Positions 37,716 to 50,214 are shown, numbered from the stretch's first letter. The stretch is DNA of 64,000 bases from Rhabditophanes sp. KR3021 (GCA_963281155.1 CAUJLY010000003.1:5766001-5830000), one strand, 5' to 3'. Notes: generated from the sequence alone by a model not told the origin. Numbers and translations are program-made.

Positions 37716-38732
37716 TCAATGACCAGTGGGTCGACTTTTAAGTGTTCCAATTTTGAGGCTTACCACCTTTTTACATAATATTACGTTCTTCATTTTTACA
37801 AAATATGATGCCAGTACCTTTATATTTTTAGGTGCCATGAAAACAAATAGTATTGGGTTGATTCCGGCTACACTGACAAACATATACAATATTAAGGTGT
37901 TAAAGCCGGGAATTGCTAAATCGAATGTTGCCAATATTAAGGAAATAATGTAAGGCACTCCCGTAAATATCCATGGTGAAATTCCTTGAAAAATAAGAAT
38001 CCTTTCAAATGATTTACTCTTCTCAAAAGTTTGAGTTGACATTGAGGATGCATGCGAATTCAAATATTTTCTATTTCTCCAAAAGAGAGAAAAAAGAAGA
38101 ATGTAATTGATAACATAATATATTAAAATTGTTCTAATTTCTGTGGATGACTAAAGAGCATTTATTTTGTTGCTTAAAAACTAACTTACTTTCGAGAAAA
38201 TTGTTGGCAATGAGTCATTTTTAATGAAACCATTGTCCGTGATATTTGATAGCACTTCCTTTACACTTGTTACGTCATAATTCATTGCGGAAGTTGTGGA
38301 TATTGAAACCAACTGAGCAAGCACGGCAGTTGCAACAAATCCAACACTTATCTGTATTTTGGTCAACTTGGTGTCATGAACTACCTGCAGATACCGAAAA
38401 ACAACTACCAGTGTAACTATTGTGGTATTCAGATGAATGTTCGTAATGAAACAAAATATAAAAATATAATACAAAAAAGTGGGTGTTTTTTGCAAATCAA
38501 AATTAATTAAATAAACAATCAAATAATTTTGTCTCCTGTACATCTCCATCCTACAAACAACCATTACAAAAGCAGCCAATAATCCACAACTAAATTGGCC
38601 ATATAAGACAATTTTGTAATTTTTTAAATTAGGCTCTTTATAATTTACTTTTACCAAGAAAATAGCCATGCAATTAAAAATAACTATAATTATAATAATG
38701 GCATAATATATGGGTAACACGAAATCAAGCAT
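37716..38732 (-). CDS. Seven-helix chemoreceptor-type GPCR (Str/Srd-like)
   Basis: Two exons, 38190-38732 and 37716-38150, with a 39 bp intron, giving 325 residues. Seven hydrophobic segments can be counted, beginning MLDFVLPIYYAIIIIIVIFN and ending GINPILFVFMAPKNIKVL, where the NP in the last helix and the following basic patch are typical of nematode serpentine receptors. The cytoplasmic tail is short and basic. I cannot name a subfamily with certainty; the str/srd/srh group is the most likely. The gene is probably expressed in sensory neurons, by family analogy. Confidence 0.65.
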
Positions 38733-39569
38733 CCCAATATCAAATTTTAAAGAATAAAATTATTCCCAAAGAATGTTATCAAAATTACAGACATCAAATG
38801 AAGTTTCCGCTTTTAACAAAGAGCATCACAAAGGAATTAAATATATTTCATTGTTCAGGAAACGTATACCTAAACTTCAATATTGAAATTGGTTCATTCA
38901 CACCATCAACTCTACAATTTTAAATCCATAAAAAGTGCACATTAATTCATATCCGGTGAGGTAATTCAATTAATCACAAATAATAATACGAAGTTAACGA
39001 ATCGTATCTTTTGGGATAATTATAAATTAAATTGTGCTGAATATATCGAGTTCTTTAAATGATAATGCTTAAGTGTTAAAAATGTTGTATTTAATCATCA
39101 TGGAACATAAATTTATAGATTCAAAACACTTAGCTTGCCCAACAAAGGATTTAGAATTAACACATTCTTGTCTTACCACAATTCCGATACTCTAAAAGAC
39201 ATTATATTTATCATTAAACAATGAACTCAACATAAGCAATTATCCATTAAATGAATCCAAGTTGATTTTTGTAACATCACAAATATTATGAGGTAAACTT
39301 TACATAGCCATTTTCGGTAAGATTATAGATGACAATAAATGATAGTTAAGCAATATAAAAGGTAAAATATTCGTAAGATAAGAAATATGTGTCATTTTAA
39401 AATGAGTAGGAATCTTAAGGGAAGAAGGTGAATATTTGAGATTTCATAACAGTTAGGCATACTTAAATGGGGCGAAGTTTTAAAATAGAGAAGAATTGTA
39501 GGAATCTAATTTATTACCTTTTAGACGTTTTTAAATAGAACTTATTAGTCTTTTTAAAGGCAGGTAAAT
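38733..39569. other. Intergenic between two receptor genes, no gene seen
   Basis: AT-rich sequence between two minus-strand receptor genes. It should contain the promoter of the first and the 3' UTR of the second. No repeat found. Confidence 0.4.
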
Positions 39570-40586
39570 TCAAATAACTGTTGGAAAAGCTTTAACTTTG
39601 GTTGAAGTCAATTGCGTCATTATAGCAAAATTCTTCTTCACCCCAATAAAAACAAAAAACTTATTTCTCACATCGCTTGAAATAATGAGTAACGTATAAG
39701 GAGGAAAGAAAACAGTCAAAGATTCAATAAGCATATAAGCAGTCATGCAATATTTGTAGGTATTTACCCAAGCCAGTTCATTTGATAGGCAAAGCATCAA
39801 CTCGATTATTACTCCAATCAAAATAACTAGAAAATTTATTTGACAATATTTGGCCAAATTTATTTCAGCCTTGGAGATTTTACTTTGTGATGATTTGACT
39901 TTGAATACCTTCTTTAGTTTTCTTACTAATAAAAAGTTTAAAACGGCTACTAATATTAAAGTTGCGATATGAGCTGTCATCAAAACAAACCAAGCCTGGA
40001 AATTCTCGTTAGGTTTAGCCCATTGAACAGACATGATATTATCTTCAACATCCAAATTATACGTCGCTTCAAATGGCACAACATAAGCAAAATATGTTAT
40101 TACTATTGGAAAAGGCCATGCTAGTAATAAAAACAACTTCCACGAAGACCATACTTCACGGTACTTCATCGGCCAGTAAACTGAAGACATCCTGTTCAAT
40201 GAAGCTATAATTCCAAAAAAAGCTGTTAACATTAATTGAGCCAGCGAATAAGTTATGCAATAACGTGCAAGCGGCGATGTGATCATAAAGTTCATATAAA
40301 AACTTTCAAATAAACCCATCTGTGCACATCTGAAGCTAAAATATTCTTCAAAAATAAAGATCAAGTCAAGAAGGCCAGTCATAACAAAAAGACAATAAAA
40401 TTCCTTTGTTACAGTAGATTCTTTTATGAGCAATTCCTTGATTATAAAGGTTAAAAGTGCTGTGTAAAAAAGCGTTGACAATATATCTGCTGAAACTAAA
40501 ATAACGTAATAGACCAATACAACTAAATGAGTGTTTTTATTTATTAAGTGATACATTTTAAATTTACCTTGCATTTTAAATAACAA
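39570..40586 (-). CDS. Serpentine chemoreceptor, srg-like
   Basis: Single exon, 338 residues (or 328 if the Met at 40556 is used; a GTAAAT donor-like site directly after ATGCAAG leaves the start uncertain). Seven membrane helices. The block LNRMSSVYWPMKYREVWSSW after helix 3 and SLTVFFPPYTLLIISSDVRN in and after helix 7 are typical of the nematode Srg family. Srg receptors are chemosensory or spermatogenesis-related in C. elegans. A neighbour of another GPCR, as is common for these clustered genes. Confidence 0.8.
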   Translation of the reverse strand: MLFKMQGKFKMYHLINKNTHLVVLVYYVILVSADILSTLFYTALLTFIIKELLIKESTVTKEFYCLFVMTGLLDLIFIFEEYFSFRCAQMGLFESFYMNFMITSPLARYCITYSLAQLMLTAFFGIIASLNRMSSVYWPMKYREVWSSWKLFLLLAWPFPIVITYFAYVVPFEATYNLDVEDNIMSVQWAKPNENFQAWFVLMTAHIATLILVAVLNFLLVRKLKKVFKVKSSQSKISKAEINLAKYCQINFLVILIGVIIELMLCLSNELAWVNTYKYCMTAYMLIESLTVFFPPYTLLIISSDVRNKFFVFIGVKKNFAIMTQLTSTKVKAFPTVI

Positions 40587-41836
40587 TTCAGAATGAAATC
40601 ACCTTTTCATTTATATATATTAAAGTATTTGCGACAAGAAGAATAATGTGTGAAATTTATATTTTTTGGTAACTCAAAGGAAGCAAATTTGTTTTGCTAA
40701 AAATATTGAAACGTCTTCGTTACTGTAATAAAATAATTTCATTAGGTAAATGTGTTAAAATTCCCACGAATGGCAAAACATAAATTTCCAATTTAATCTC
40801 TATTTATTCAACCAACCAAATGCATTATAAATTCAATACATTTCCAAAGGGAACAAAACAAAATATTTTCAGTCAACCTTTTAAAATCCAAAATGTATTT
40901 TTCTTCGAATATTCCTTGTTCATCACATTATACCCTTTATAAAACAATCAAATTACCATTTAAAAAGTGCCAAACCTATAAATAGTCCAAATAAAATGTA
41001 CCCGAGTAAGAGAGTGAATCTCTTATGACGCCATTTTGTCAGCCAAATAAGAATATTGTGTGTGAGATATTCTATTGAATATTTAAAAAATGTATTTTGT
41101 CTTTCATTTTGTGTCTACTATAACTTATTTCCTCACGCATGTCAATTTCTATGTGTGGAAGATGAAGCTTAATATTGAGCGTATTCTGGCTATTTTTGAA
41201 TAATCGAAACAATATTATTGAATGGTGGATAACGAGGAATTGTTGCCAAAAACTAATAATGTTACTTAACTTTAATTAGGATGATAATAATACGTCAATT
41301 AATTTAAACGAATCATAATAGGCTTGAAAGATCCTCTTAGAAACCCAAGTAAAGCAATCATTGCCAAAGACAACTTTTGTACTTTCTTTTCATCAAGACC
41401 CAGGTGGCAATAGCCATAAGCATAGAATAATACATAAAAATGTATTTTAGTTCGTTGGATCATTTCAATATTATTTTTCTTTTATAGCTGATTACGAATA
41501 ATAAATTGTTATTAATGAGATATTCAATTAAAAACATTTTACAAATCAAGAATTTTATTATGTGTGAAGTAAATATTATCTTTGATTTAAGTAATAATCA
41601 CCACTTACTACTCACTTTTAATTGACTAATAAAAAGATTAAATTTACGGACTGATCAAATATATTTAATTATAGAATCCGTTTCCACTTTTTATAACCTT
41701 TCAAACAACATTATTTACTCCAACTTCGTTACTGCAAACTTAGATGTTGCACTTCCTGTTTTTAAATAAACAAAATGAACATATTTAAAGAGTATGAATT
41801 GACGAATCAAGTATCACAATTAAATTTTACTCCAAC
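40587..41836. other. AT-rich intergenic, no gene seen
   Basis: 1.25 kb without a defendable ORF or RNA gene. It separates the srg-like gene and the Tyr/Gly-rich peptide gene, which diverge. Confidence 0.4.
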
Positions 41837-42100
41837 ATGAACTTTAGAACAATTGCTGCTTTCATTGCGTTCTTCATTGCCTCAGCATCAGCACAATACT
41901 ACTCCCCGTATGCTGGCTATGCCGGATCAGCTTATGCCGGTTATCTCGGAGCTGGATACGCAGGATATTACCCAGGAGCTTATTCCGGTTATTACGCCGG
42001 AGCGTTTGCGTCTCCTTATTTCGGATATGGAAGCAATCAAGCACAAAATAAAGTTGCAAATGCACCATCCAATCTTAAACTAACTAATAACATCGCATAA
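41837..42100 (+). CDS. Tyr/Gly/Ala-rich secreted peptide
   Basis: Single exon, 87 residues. A signal peptide (MNFRTIAAFIAFFIASASA) with a clean cleavage site is followed by about 45 residues made almost entirely of Tyr, Gly and Ala in short AGY repeats (YAGYAGSAYAGYLGAGYAGY), then an Asn/Gln-rich tail ending TNNIA. This resembles nematode GY-rich secreted peptides of the cuticle or of the nlp-type antimicrobial group, but it lacks the clear basic cleavage sites of nlp-29-like precursors. AATAAA at about 42133 follows. Confidence 0.7.
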   Translation: MNFRTIAAFIAFFIASASAQYYSPYAGYAGSAYAGYLGAGYAGYYPGAYSGYYAGAFASPYFGYGSNQAQNKVANAPSNLKLTNNIA

Positions 42101-43118
42101 TTTTTGTTCTAAAGATGTACACAATTTGTAACAATAAACGATTTACATACTTTGTCGAGAAGAAATTCTATTATTTCAATTAGAGTATCATATAAATAGT
42201 TTCTGATTATTCATTAAACCAAAACTATTACGACATACTAGTTCAACTAATTATATTGAACAAATGATGCGTCATGAAGTAATTTATAGCATAAATTATA
42301 TCTCCGATGCATTTCATTCACTCATTTTCAACATATTTGCTTGTGATTTACTTGAAGATTGAATCTTTATTTCTCCAATTATAAGTTTCATTGATAAATT
42401 GATCCCATTTTCTAATTCCTAAAAAGGATCAATTAATGTGAAAATAAATATTTAAATTACCTCAAACAATAGGTACATAAACTATTTCTGAATTGCCAAG
42501 TTATGCTGAATTCAATATATCTAATTATGATACCCAATATTTCGATGTACTCTCCACAACAATCTTTCAAATCTACCTAATAATTGGATCCGAAACAATG
42601 TTTATGTGCCTAATCAAAACAGCGATTTGGTACAATAAAATCAATTTGGTGCAGATCACGACAATCATGCTGTAAATGCAAATAATTTAAGCACAAATCA
42701 AAACAATCATTCTAATTAAGAATTCAATGGTGCTGGCCATGAATTACATGAGCTGCATCAAACTACCCAACATTCTATGTCACAAATTCAAACTTAACTC
42801 TTACTTAAATTGAAAGCCCGGAGTTTGAAAGCCCCTTAAAACCTCCTACTGGAATGGGTATCCTAAGGAAATACTCTATTTGTCAGATTACTCAAACTTA
42901 ATTTAAACTTCTTTTTATAACTATTTCTCTTTATTTGATTCTTTGTCTTAATTCATTAAATGTCTTAAGTTAAATTCATAAACAGAATTATTATTCATAT
43001 TTTTCAAACTACCAAAAAATTTGCATTTATAAAATCATCACCAAAATTTGCTTTTTAAAGTGTGATATTAAATAGTAATATCTGTAAACATCAATTATTC
43101 TAACTAAATTAAGACAGC
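42101..43118. other. AT-rich intergenic, no gene seen
   Basis: About 1 kb. A 60-codon ORF at 42493-42675 has no recognised family and no start context. It contains the promoter of the large membrane protein gene at the right edge. Confidence 0.4.
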
Positions 43119-46100
43119 ATGTTTCTGATACTTTTATTTGTCTTTTTTGATGCCGTCTCAAGGACCTTGCCAACTTATGTCGACTACAACGCCGATACAA
43201 CTTACCAAAACTCACTAGAAGGGCAAATTGATGTTTCATTTACGCTGTATGATGAAAGTGATGCCCTCATAGGATTTACTACAAATGGCTACTCTCCTGG
43301 TGTGCGCTTTTTCTTCTACCCTGCCTCAGCCACTGTCCACTCAAATTCGAAAAAGTCACTCAGCTGGATTGGAAATGCCTGTACAGCTGCAAACAAGACC
43401 TGGTTTGGAACACCTGAGCGAGATGGATTGGACACATTTTTTGGTGGTGCTTTTACATGTAACACACGGGCAACTGATGACGTGTATACTAAACCTGAGT
43501 GCAGAAACAAAAGCCGACATCAATGCAAGCCACCCGTCAATGGCTTTCTGCTAAATGAAGAAGAGAATGCTAGGGAAAATTTGGGATTCAAAGATCTAGT
43601 TTTTAACTATACTGGAATCGATATCAATAAAGGGCAAATTTATCATTACTCCTATCAAAGACTTCAAATTCCCTATCAGGACAAAATACCATTTCATGAA
43701 AAAAATAATTTCAGGTACACTTTTATTGATAACGACAAAATTCATAGGACATTAGCTGATAATGAACAAGAAATCGGCAGTGCTAAATGCAAGTTTAATC
43801 AAACCACAACCCAAATTGCATGTACATCAAATGCTACTGCAAATGCTCATCTAGAAAAGGCCATCCGATACCAAGATTTCGAACAGCCAATGCAAGATAC
43901 TGTTCTTTTTGATGATGGCATTGTAAATCATGTCGCAAAGTACCATGAACGACAAAGTTTATTTGATTTTAAAATTGCATTGAGAAAACTTTTACCGCAG
44001 ACTTGTCCACTATTTGTTGATGTTTCTTTTGTCAGACTAGATAAGCATAAAAAATCGACATTTGTTTTGAAGGGTGGAATAGTAAAGATGGAGAATGCCC
44101 GAAACTCCACACAAAGATTCAAAATAAAGACTTCCTTCGTTGAATCAATCAGTGATGCTTGTTTCTATAATGGAACCTCTTTAACAGAAGATAAACTAGA
44201 GGGATATGATCTGAGCTGCGTGCCGTTTGCTGATGCTACTAAAGTCCACTTTTTGACTAATTCAATAGATCCAATTTGCAAACAAATCGAGCTAGAGTCC
44301 ATCTCCGTTGCCTCCAATATTTACAATTTAAAAACTGGCCACAATCAACTAAGACAATGGAGCGCCCAATTTGGTAGAGATCAAAAGTACAATTTTTGGA
44401 CCAATCACATCTTTCTTAGTGGCCAAAATAATCAAGTTGTATCTATTCCAGCTACAAAATCACCTCAAAACTCTGGCATTGATGCCTCTGGTTTCACTCA
44501 ATCAACCGCATTACATCACCTTGCAAACAATTTATTTTACAACCTTAAGGTGCAATTGCTACTCTCTACGAAGGCCACCGTATTCAAACTAGGTGATATT
44601 AAGTTTGATATGACTGTGTACCCTGTAACTTTTGAACTAGATACAGTTTCCAAGAAAAGAGTTGTTACCTGGGTTGGATATGGATGCACTCGTAATATTT
44701 CTGAACAAGGAACAACTTTGGAAAGTCTTGTTAAAGACAGGCTTCTAGCAGCTTTTAGTTGTCATTTTAAAGATGCAACCAAATTAAGTAATCTTGCGCA
44801 TCAGAGTTACTTTGGATTGTATCAAGGTCCAAACTGCGCACTTACTCTTGGCCAAAATTGTCACAGACCTCCAAATGCCTATATCATTAGATTTGATAGC
44901 CTCAATGATGACTGGGCCTTAGAGTTAGCTTCTTTAAATATCTATCATCGCGGTTTACATCTTACTCAAAACAAGCAACAGCAAACTTCCATTTCTTTCT
45001 CCATTCTTCAAGAAGTTACGGAACAAAGAGAACTCACATCACATTTTAATGGAAAATTACTTTTCATGACTGAGGAGGCCATAACTTCGCCTAAAGACGA
45101 AATAGTCCCTGCTTGCACGGAAGACAAACTAAAATGTGAAATAGATCTATTTAAAAATGTCGACTTGCTTAAAGACTCCTTCCCGGAAGATATCCAATTT
45201 TCGATTGGCATGTTGCCCACAACTAAAACTGCGATCACTCACCAAGTCTATTCAACTCAAAATAGCTTCTACAATTTAGCCGTTACCTTTGACAAATCTG
45301 ATTCCTGTGCTGTCTATGGAAGAGTCTTTTTTGAAAAATACAACACAACAAACAAGATTATGATGAAGATGGGTGGGCAAATCTTAGCATTTAAAACTGC
45401 TAAATCAGAGGCTCAAAATACTGAGCATTCTCTTAAAGTCACAGATGTTTCGTATGCTAGTGATGAATGCAGATATGAAGGCAGTAAGATGGAAAATGGA
45501 ATTATTGCTAATTACAACAAAGACTGTATCCCTGAGGTTGATGGTCTTGCCATTTATTTTATGACGAATCAATATGAGTTCAGTTGCAAATTGCCTACTA
45601 TTCTAAAGATATCTGTAAAGTCAATCATTCATAATCCTTCCACTGGAGATCCAATTCAAAAAGAATGGTCCTTCCATAAAAAGATTGATGAACTTCTATT
45701 TAATAGAGGTTATAGGATTGTCTTCGACAAAACGAATGGCCATTCTTTTAATGAGATATCGGGTATAGACACGGACATTTATACTGATTACACCCGAAAC
45801 ACAATCCTTCAGAAGACAATGCAATATAGTTTGCCAGTAAAATTTGTACAAGTTGATTTAACGGGCTCGGAAGACATTTATACGAGGCTTAATTTTTATC
45901 CCTTGCAATTGGGAGAACATCCACAAGGTGAGAATGAAGTTATCAGGTGGGTAGGTAAACCGTGTACCGACAAAGATTCTACCAAATTCAAACCCAAGCC
46001 AACTCAGAAGGGAAACCAATTTGGAGGTACAATAAAGGTAATATTTAGACTCAATTTAAATTGTTCATTTATTCATTTATTTATTTGTTCATTTATTTAT

Positions 46101-47804
46101 TCACTTATTTATTCATTCATTTTTAGTGCGTCATTAATCTACCTGCTTTTCATTACGATTCAAATGCTCGAAAGATAAATGGCTTATTTCATGATGATGT
46201 TTGCTTGCATGTCCTGACACCACATTGTTGGTTCCAGAAATTTTATTTTGCCTTTAATTTGGAACACTATCATGTGGATGATCGCGAATATGCATTGGCC
46301 TTCAAGAGTTTAAACGCCACTTTTCATCACTACGAGTAAGTTTGGTAACTGCACATTAATTGGCAATAATTGGTTTAGTTTATTGACAGGCCAAATGAAA
46401 CAACACAAGATGGGACATTCTGAAACAGTAATAAATCCTGATGAAGCGCATCAAATATTGAACTCGAAAAGTCATATCTTAAGAAGAGCGGGCAACTCAA
46501 GTTACGAAGTTTCATCGGATTCAACGGGTATTTCTTGTTTTTATTCCAACCTTCTAAAACAATCTATCTGTCCATTCAAAAAAGTTGTAAACGACAATAT
46601 CTTGCCTGCTTTGCATTTTCCTCAACTAAAGGCTCAACTTAATTTGCTCAAAGTTAGTGGATTTAACAAGTTATCTGAGAATAGCTATGAAAAGCAGTAT
46701 AGTTTTTATGAAGTCACTTTCCATTTTACCAAAGTACCCCCCACAAATTGTAACGTTACAATGGAAATATTTTTGAGTAGATACAACGATCAGAAAACTC
46801 CAGAAGTCAAGTTGTTTGGGGGTTTTGTTGATCTAAATCCATCTTTTTTCGGTGGGGGAAAAAATACTATTTTCATGAAGACTAAGTATGTACATCAAAC
46901 AAGTGACCGGTGTAGTGCAGATAACTATGAAAGCACCAGTTGCCACCAATTTGCTAATACTCTGGTAATTACTTTATTGGACCCTTATCAGCAAAGATGC
47001 CAGGAAAGTGAACTAAAGTTTATTGAAATTAAGTCTATCTTCTTTGATCCAATCGAGTCAGACATCATCCAAAATTCCCTTCAATTTTGGTACCCTCAAA
47101 GCATTCCGCTTGCCTTTAGTAAATCGTATCTCTTTCACAAAAACGAGAAAGGAGAGTCTCTGTGGAATGTCATGCCGAGAGAATGGGCCCCTAAAAATGA
47201 AAGCCACACAGAAGTTTTGCCGGAGAAAGCTGATATGATACTTGAAAATTCCGAAGGCTCGCACTTTTTTGTACCATGTATTGTTTTGAAAGTTGTGTGG
47301 CTTGTGTTGATTGGGATTGTTGTTTCGGAATTATTCACTTTTATTGTACTTATGATTGTCCGAAAAAAGCTTGTGCAGAGAAGGAAATTAGACGAGTTAA
47401 GTGAGCGTGAAGAAGCTACCGATCAGGAAGAAGTTCTAAAGTTGGCTACAGCAAATAAGACCGGACCATCAAATACTGGAAATGAAAACGTTGTGGAAGA
47501 TGATAAAGAAGAAGTAAATGAAGATGGAACGCCGAAAGTTAGTGACCAAGCGAACAATAGTGAGGCTGCGGTAACTGATCAAGATGGCAATTCACCTGAC
47601 AAAGACCGTAAACCCAATCAGAAAGAAAAGCCTGGATTCAAAAAGAAACCAAGAGCAGCAAATAAACCCAAACCGCTTATAAAGGGTTCAACTGCAAAGA
47701 AAGGACCGGCCAATAAGAGTAAGCCTACTCCCAGGAAAAAAGCTCCTCCAATCCCTAAATGTGCACCCAAAAAAGCACCTGCCCCGCGTCGAAGAAAGAA
47801 ATAA
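43119..47804 (+). CDS. Large type I membrane protein with three extracellular repeats and a basic tail
   Basis: Three exons, 43119-46037, 46127-46335 and 46379-47804, with introns of 89 and 43 bp, giving 1517 residues. It opens with a signal peptide (MFLILLFVFFDAVS). The ectodomain consists of three diverged copies of a unit of about 440-480 residues. Each starts with a strand containing a Trp-x-Gly-x-x-Cys (SWIGNACT, TWVGYGCT, RWVGKPCT). It then has a second half with a LGG/MGG/FGG strand (LKGGIVK, KMGGQILAF, LFGGFVDL) and a Cys-rich close (ISDACFYNG, ASDECRYEG, TSDRCSADN). One membrane helix (IVLKVVWLVLIGIVVSEL) precedes a Lys/Pro-rich cytoplasmic tail (KKPRAANKPKPLIKGSTAKK). I do not recognise the family. 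Adhesion or receptor roles are guesses. Confidence 0.75.
46045..46126 (+). repeat. ATTTATTC microsatellite in an intron
   Basis: Imperfect repeats of TTTATTCA/ATTTATTT fill most of the first intron of the large membrane protein gene. Confidence 0.8.
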
Positions 47805-48024
47805 TTGTTTGTAACAGTTTTGCCGCCATAATGAACATTTGCCAATTACCTAGTTTGTAATACACCCTCTCGATTAAATGAAATAAATGTTTCATATACT
47901 ATTCTTGCGATTATATTACAGTAGACAAGTATCCTCACATAACAAATATTTAGTCTGGCAACTAAAAGGTTATTCAAAAGATTGAGGTTGAGAGACTCAA
48001 AAATGGCTAATTAACATTGTCTGA

Positions 48025-48395
48025 AGACTACTTCATTGCTTGCGTGTATCATTGAATACAACAATTGTTTGCTAAATGGATCGGATGAATTTAAAATACT
48101 AATAAATTGTCCTAATCGAAAGAACTATTTTTACGTTCTATTTGTGTCAATATTTGTAAATATAATACTGCTTTTGAATCACAGTTCCCGAATTATTAGC
48201 CGTAAATTTGTCGAGCAGCTCATTTGCGGAACCAAGGTCAGTTCATACCCAGTACTCACACTTATGAAATCAGGATTCATCAGATCTGATTTGTACATAA
48301 AAAGTACTATGAATCGTGTCAACACAACTTATTGTATTAGTCATTATCGCGAACTGAAAATAAATACATTTATAATAATAAGATTTCAATGATAT
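48025..48395 (+). repeat. Third, partial copy of the intron-associated repeat
   Basis: At 48036 the DNA CTTGCGTGTATCATTGAATA, and about 15 bases beyond it, is nearly identical to 61735-61770 inside the FEM-2-like intron, and the similarity continues weakly to about 48100. Here the plus strand is open for 118 codons, starting LACIIEYNNCLLNGSDEF. It is intergenic, so no host gene is affected. The relation to the isomerase copy is through the FEM-2 copy only. Confidence 0.45.
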
Positions 48396-49180
48396 CGCCA
48401 AATGAAAGCGAGTATTTTCACAATATGAAGGGAATGTGCCATGCTAAATAATTGTCGATATCTAAATTTTATCTGAGACATAGAAAAGGTTCTAAATAAT
48501 GACTTTCGATAATGGATTAACTGTATATTGGAAAACGTTCGTTAAAAGTAAAAATGCAACCCTCATCAAAACTTATGCTAAATTGAAAACCCTTGTTGTC
48601 TGAATTAATAAGCAATAATAGCTTTACGATTTAAAGCAAGTTATTAAAACATGATTACTTTTTAGGTAAACAATGCTAATATTACCTTTTTTATCACCAG
48701 ATGCAAATTACAGAACTAATGAAAGAAAAAGTGGAAATTGGTTGAAGTTGATCGAATCTAAGATTTATTTAAACAGAAGTTCAAAAGACATGGCAAAGAT
48801 CGAATTTAATAAAACGCAGTTTGGGAATCAATTAATATTGGGCATTTCCATTTTGAAGGAGTTAAAGCATTAATAGTCAAATCTTACTTGTTAAATCTTT
48901 TAATATTTCATTAAAATGACAATGTTATTAACTTTATCACATAATTTATTTTAAAAACAATAAATTCTTGATATTCGGATTATAATAAATTAAGTCCCAA
49001 TGCAAACCTTGAGCTGATAAATAAACAACCTTTGACATTGTTTTTGATACGGATATTGAACAATAACGCCATCACCTTGATTGCGTAATCAGGTTTAGTT
49101 AAAATCATTCAAACAAGACTAATATTTTCTTGTACAAATAAACAATTGCTGTAATAAAAGGAGATGATCAAGTGAAGATT
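48396..49180. other. AT-rich intergenic, no gene seen
   Basis: A 66-codon ORF at 48673-48873 has no recognised family. No other feature supported. Confidence 0.35.
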
Positions 49181-50214
49181 TTCATCATGCAATTAACTAT
49201 GGCTTTCATTACCAAACGCCGCATCTACACCTACTGCACATAATGCTACTACAATCAAGACTCCATCAACTACAAAAGTTCCAGACACCGAATCGGCAAA
49301 ATACAAAGCCGAATTCAAGAAAAAATACTCTAACTCCTCTGAAGACGAAACAAGGAGATTAATATCCACGAAAACTTCCCAACAAATTGAACTAAATAAT
49401 GAAGTGTTCAACAGCAAGTCATCTTTTACAAGCAAGATCTCAATCAATATTCTGACTGGACAGCTCTAGAAATTGCGCAATTACATGGAGTCAAAGTTGA
49501 TGCTTCATCGGGGTCTGTTTCTAGCAACCTTACTGTTGGAGGCTCCAGTGAAAGATAATTACCCCGGCAATGTTGATTAGGGAACGAAGGGATGGGTTAC
49601 TCCTGTTAAAAACCAAGGAAGATGCGGTTCGTGCTATATACTCAGTGCAATGGGTGCCCTTGAAGGATTACAAAGAAAAATTAGTAAAAAATTAGTTCAT
49701 TGTCTGAACAAAATATACTTGATTGCAATCCTCTGGTAGTTTATGGATTTGCTAACAAACAAAGTGGAGTTATACAGATAAAAATACCTTACGCGGGAAC
49801 TAAAGGAACTTGCAAGTTTGATAAAAGCAATATTGGAGCTAAAGTTTCTGGATTTTACACTGTAACAGCTGGCGATGAAAGTGCATTAAAGTCAGCTATT
49901 GCTTTCCAAGGATCAATTGCTATTTCTATTGATGCTAAGCATACTTCATTCATGAGTTATAAAAGTGAAATTTGGTCGGAGCCAAAATGCTCCACAAATG
50001 TAAGTCATGCCGTTTTGGTTGTTGGGTAAGTATTTATTTAAATATTTGCGAAATTGTGTTTAGGTATGGCACCGATCGAAAATCAAAGAAAGACTACTAC
50101 ATTTGCAAGAATTCTCTCGGAACAAAATGGGGAGAGCAAGGGTATTTTAAAATGGAGGGAAATAACGGCAATAAATGTGGACAAGCAACGACCGTTTCTT
50201 GGCCAACAATCTAA
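49181..50214 (+). pseudogene. Cathepsin L-like cysteine protease pseudogene
   Basis: Read across frames, the parts of a papain-family protease appear in order: a proregion (SAKYKAEFKKKYSNSSEDET, I29-like), then [20 protein letters not shown] with the active-site Cys but Tyr in place of the usual Trp, [10 protein letters not shown], a shortened middle, then STNVSHAVLVVGYG with the active His, and YYICKNSLGTKWGEQGYF with the active Asn. A 38 bp GT-AG intron at 50028-50064 still splits the VGYG motif correctly. Stops and frame changes at about 49467, 49575 and 49695, together with a deletion after the first Cys region, show it is not functional. Confidence 0.75.

Noticed and set aside
47618..47845. 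Gly/Phe/Leu-rich minus-strand ORF
   Set aside because: Antisense of the Lys/Pro-rich cytoplasmic tail of the large membrane protein.
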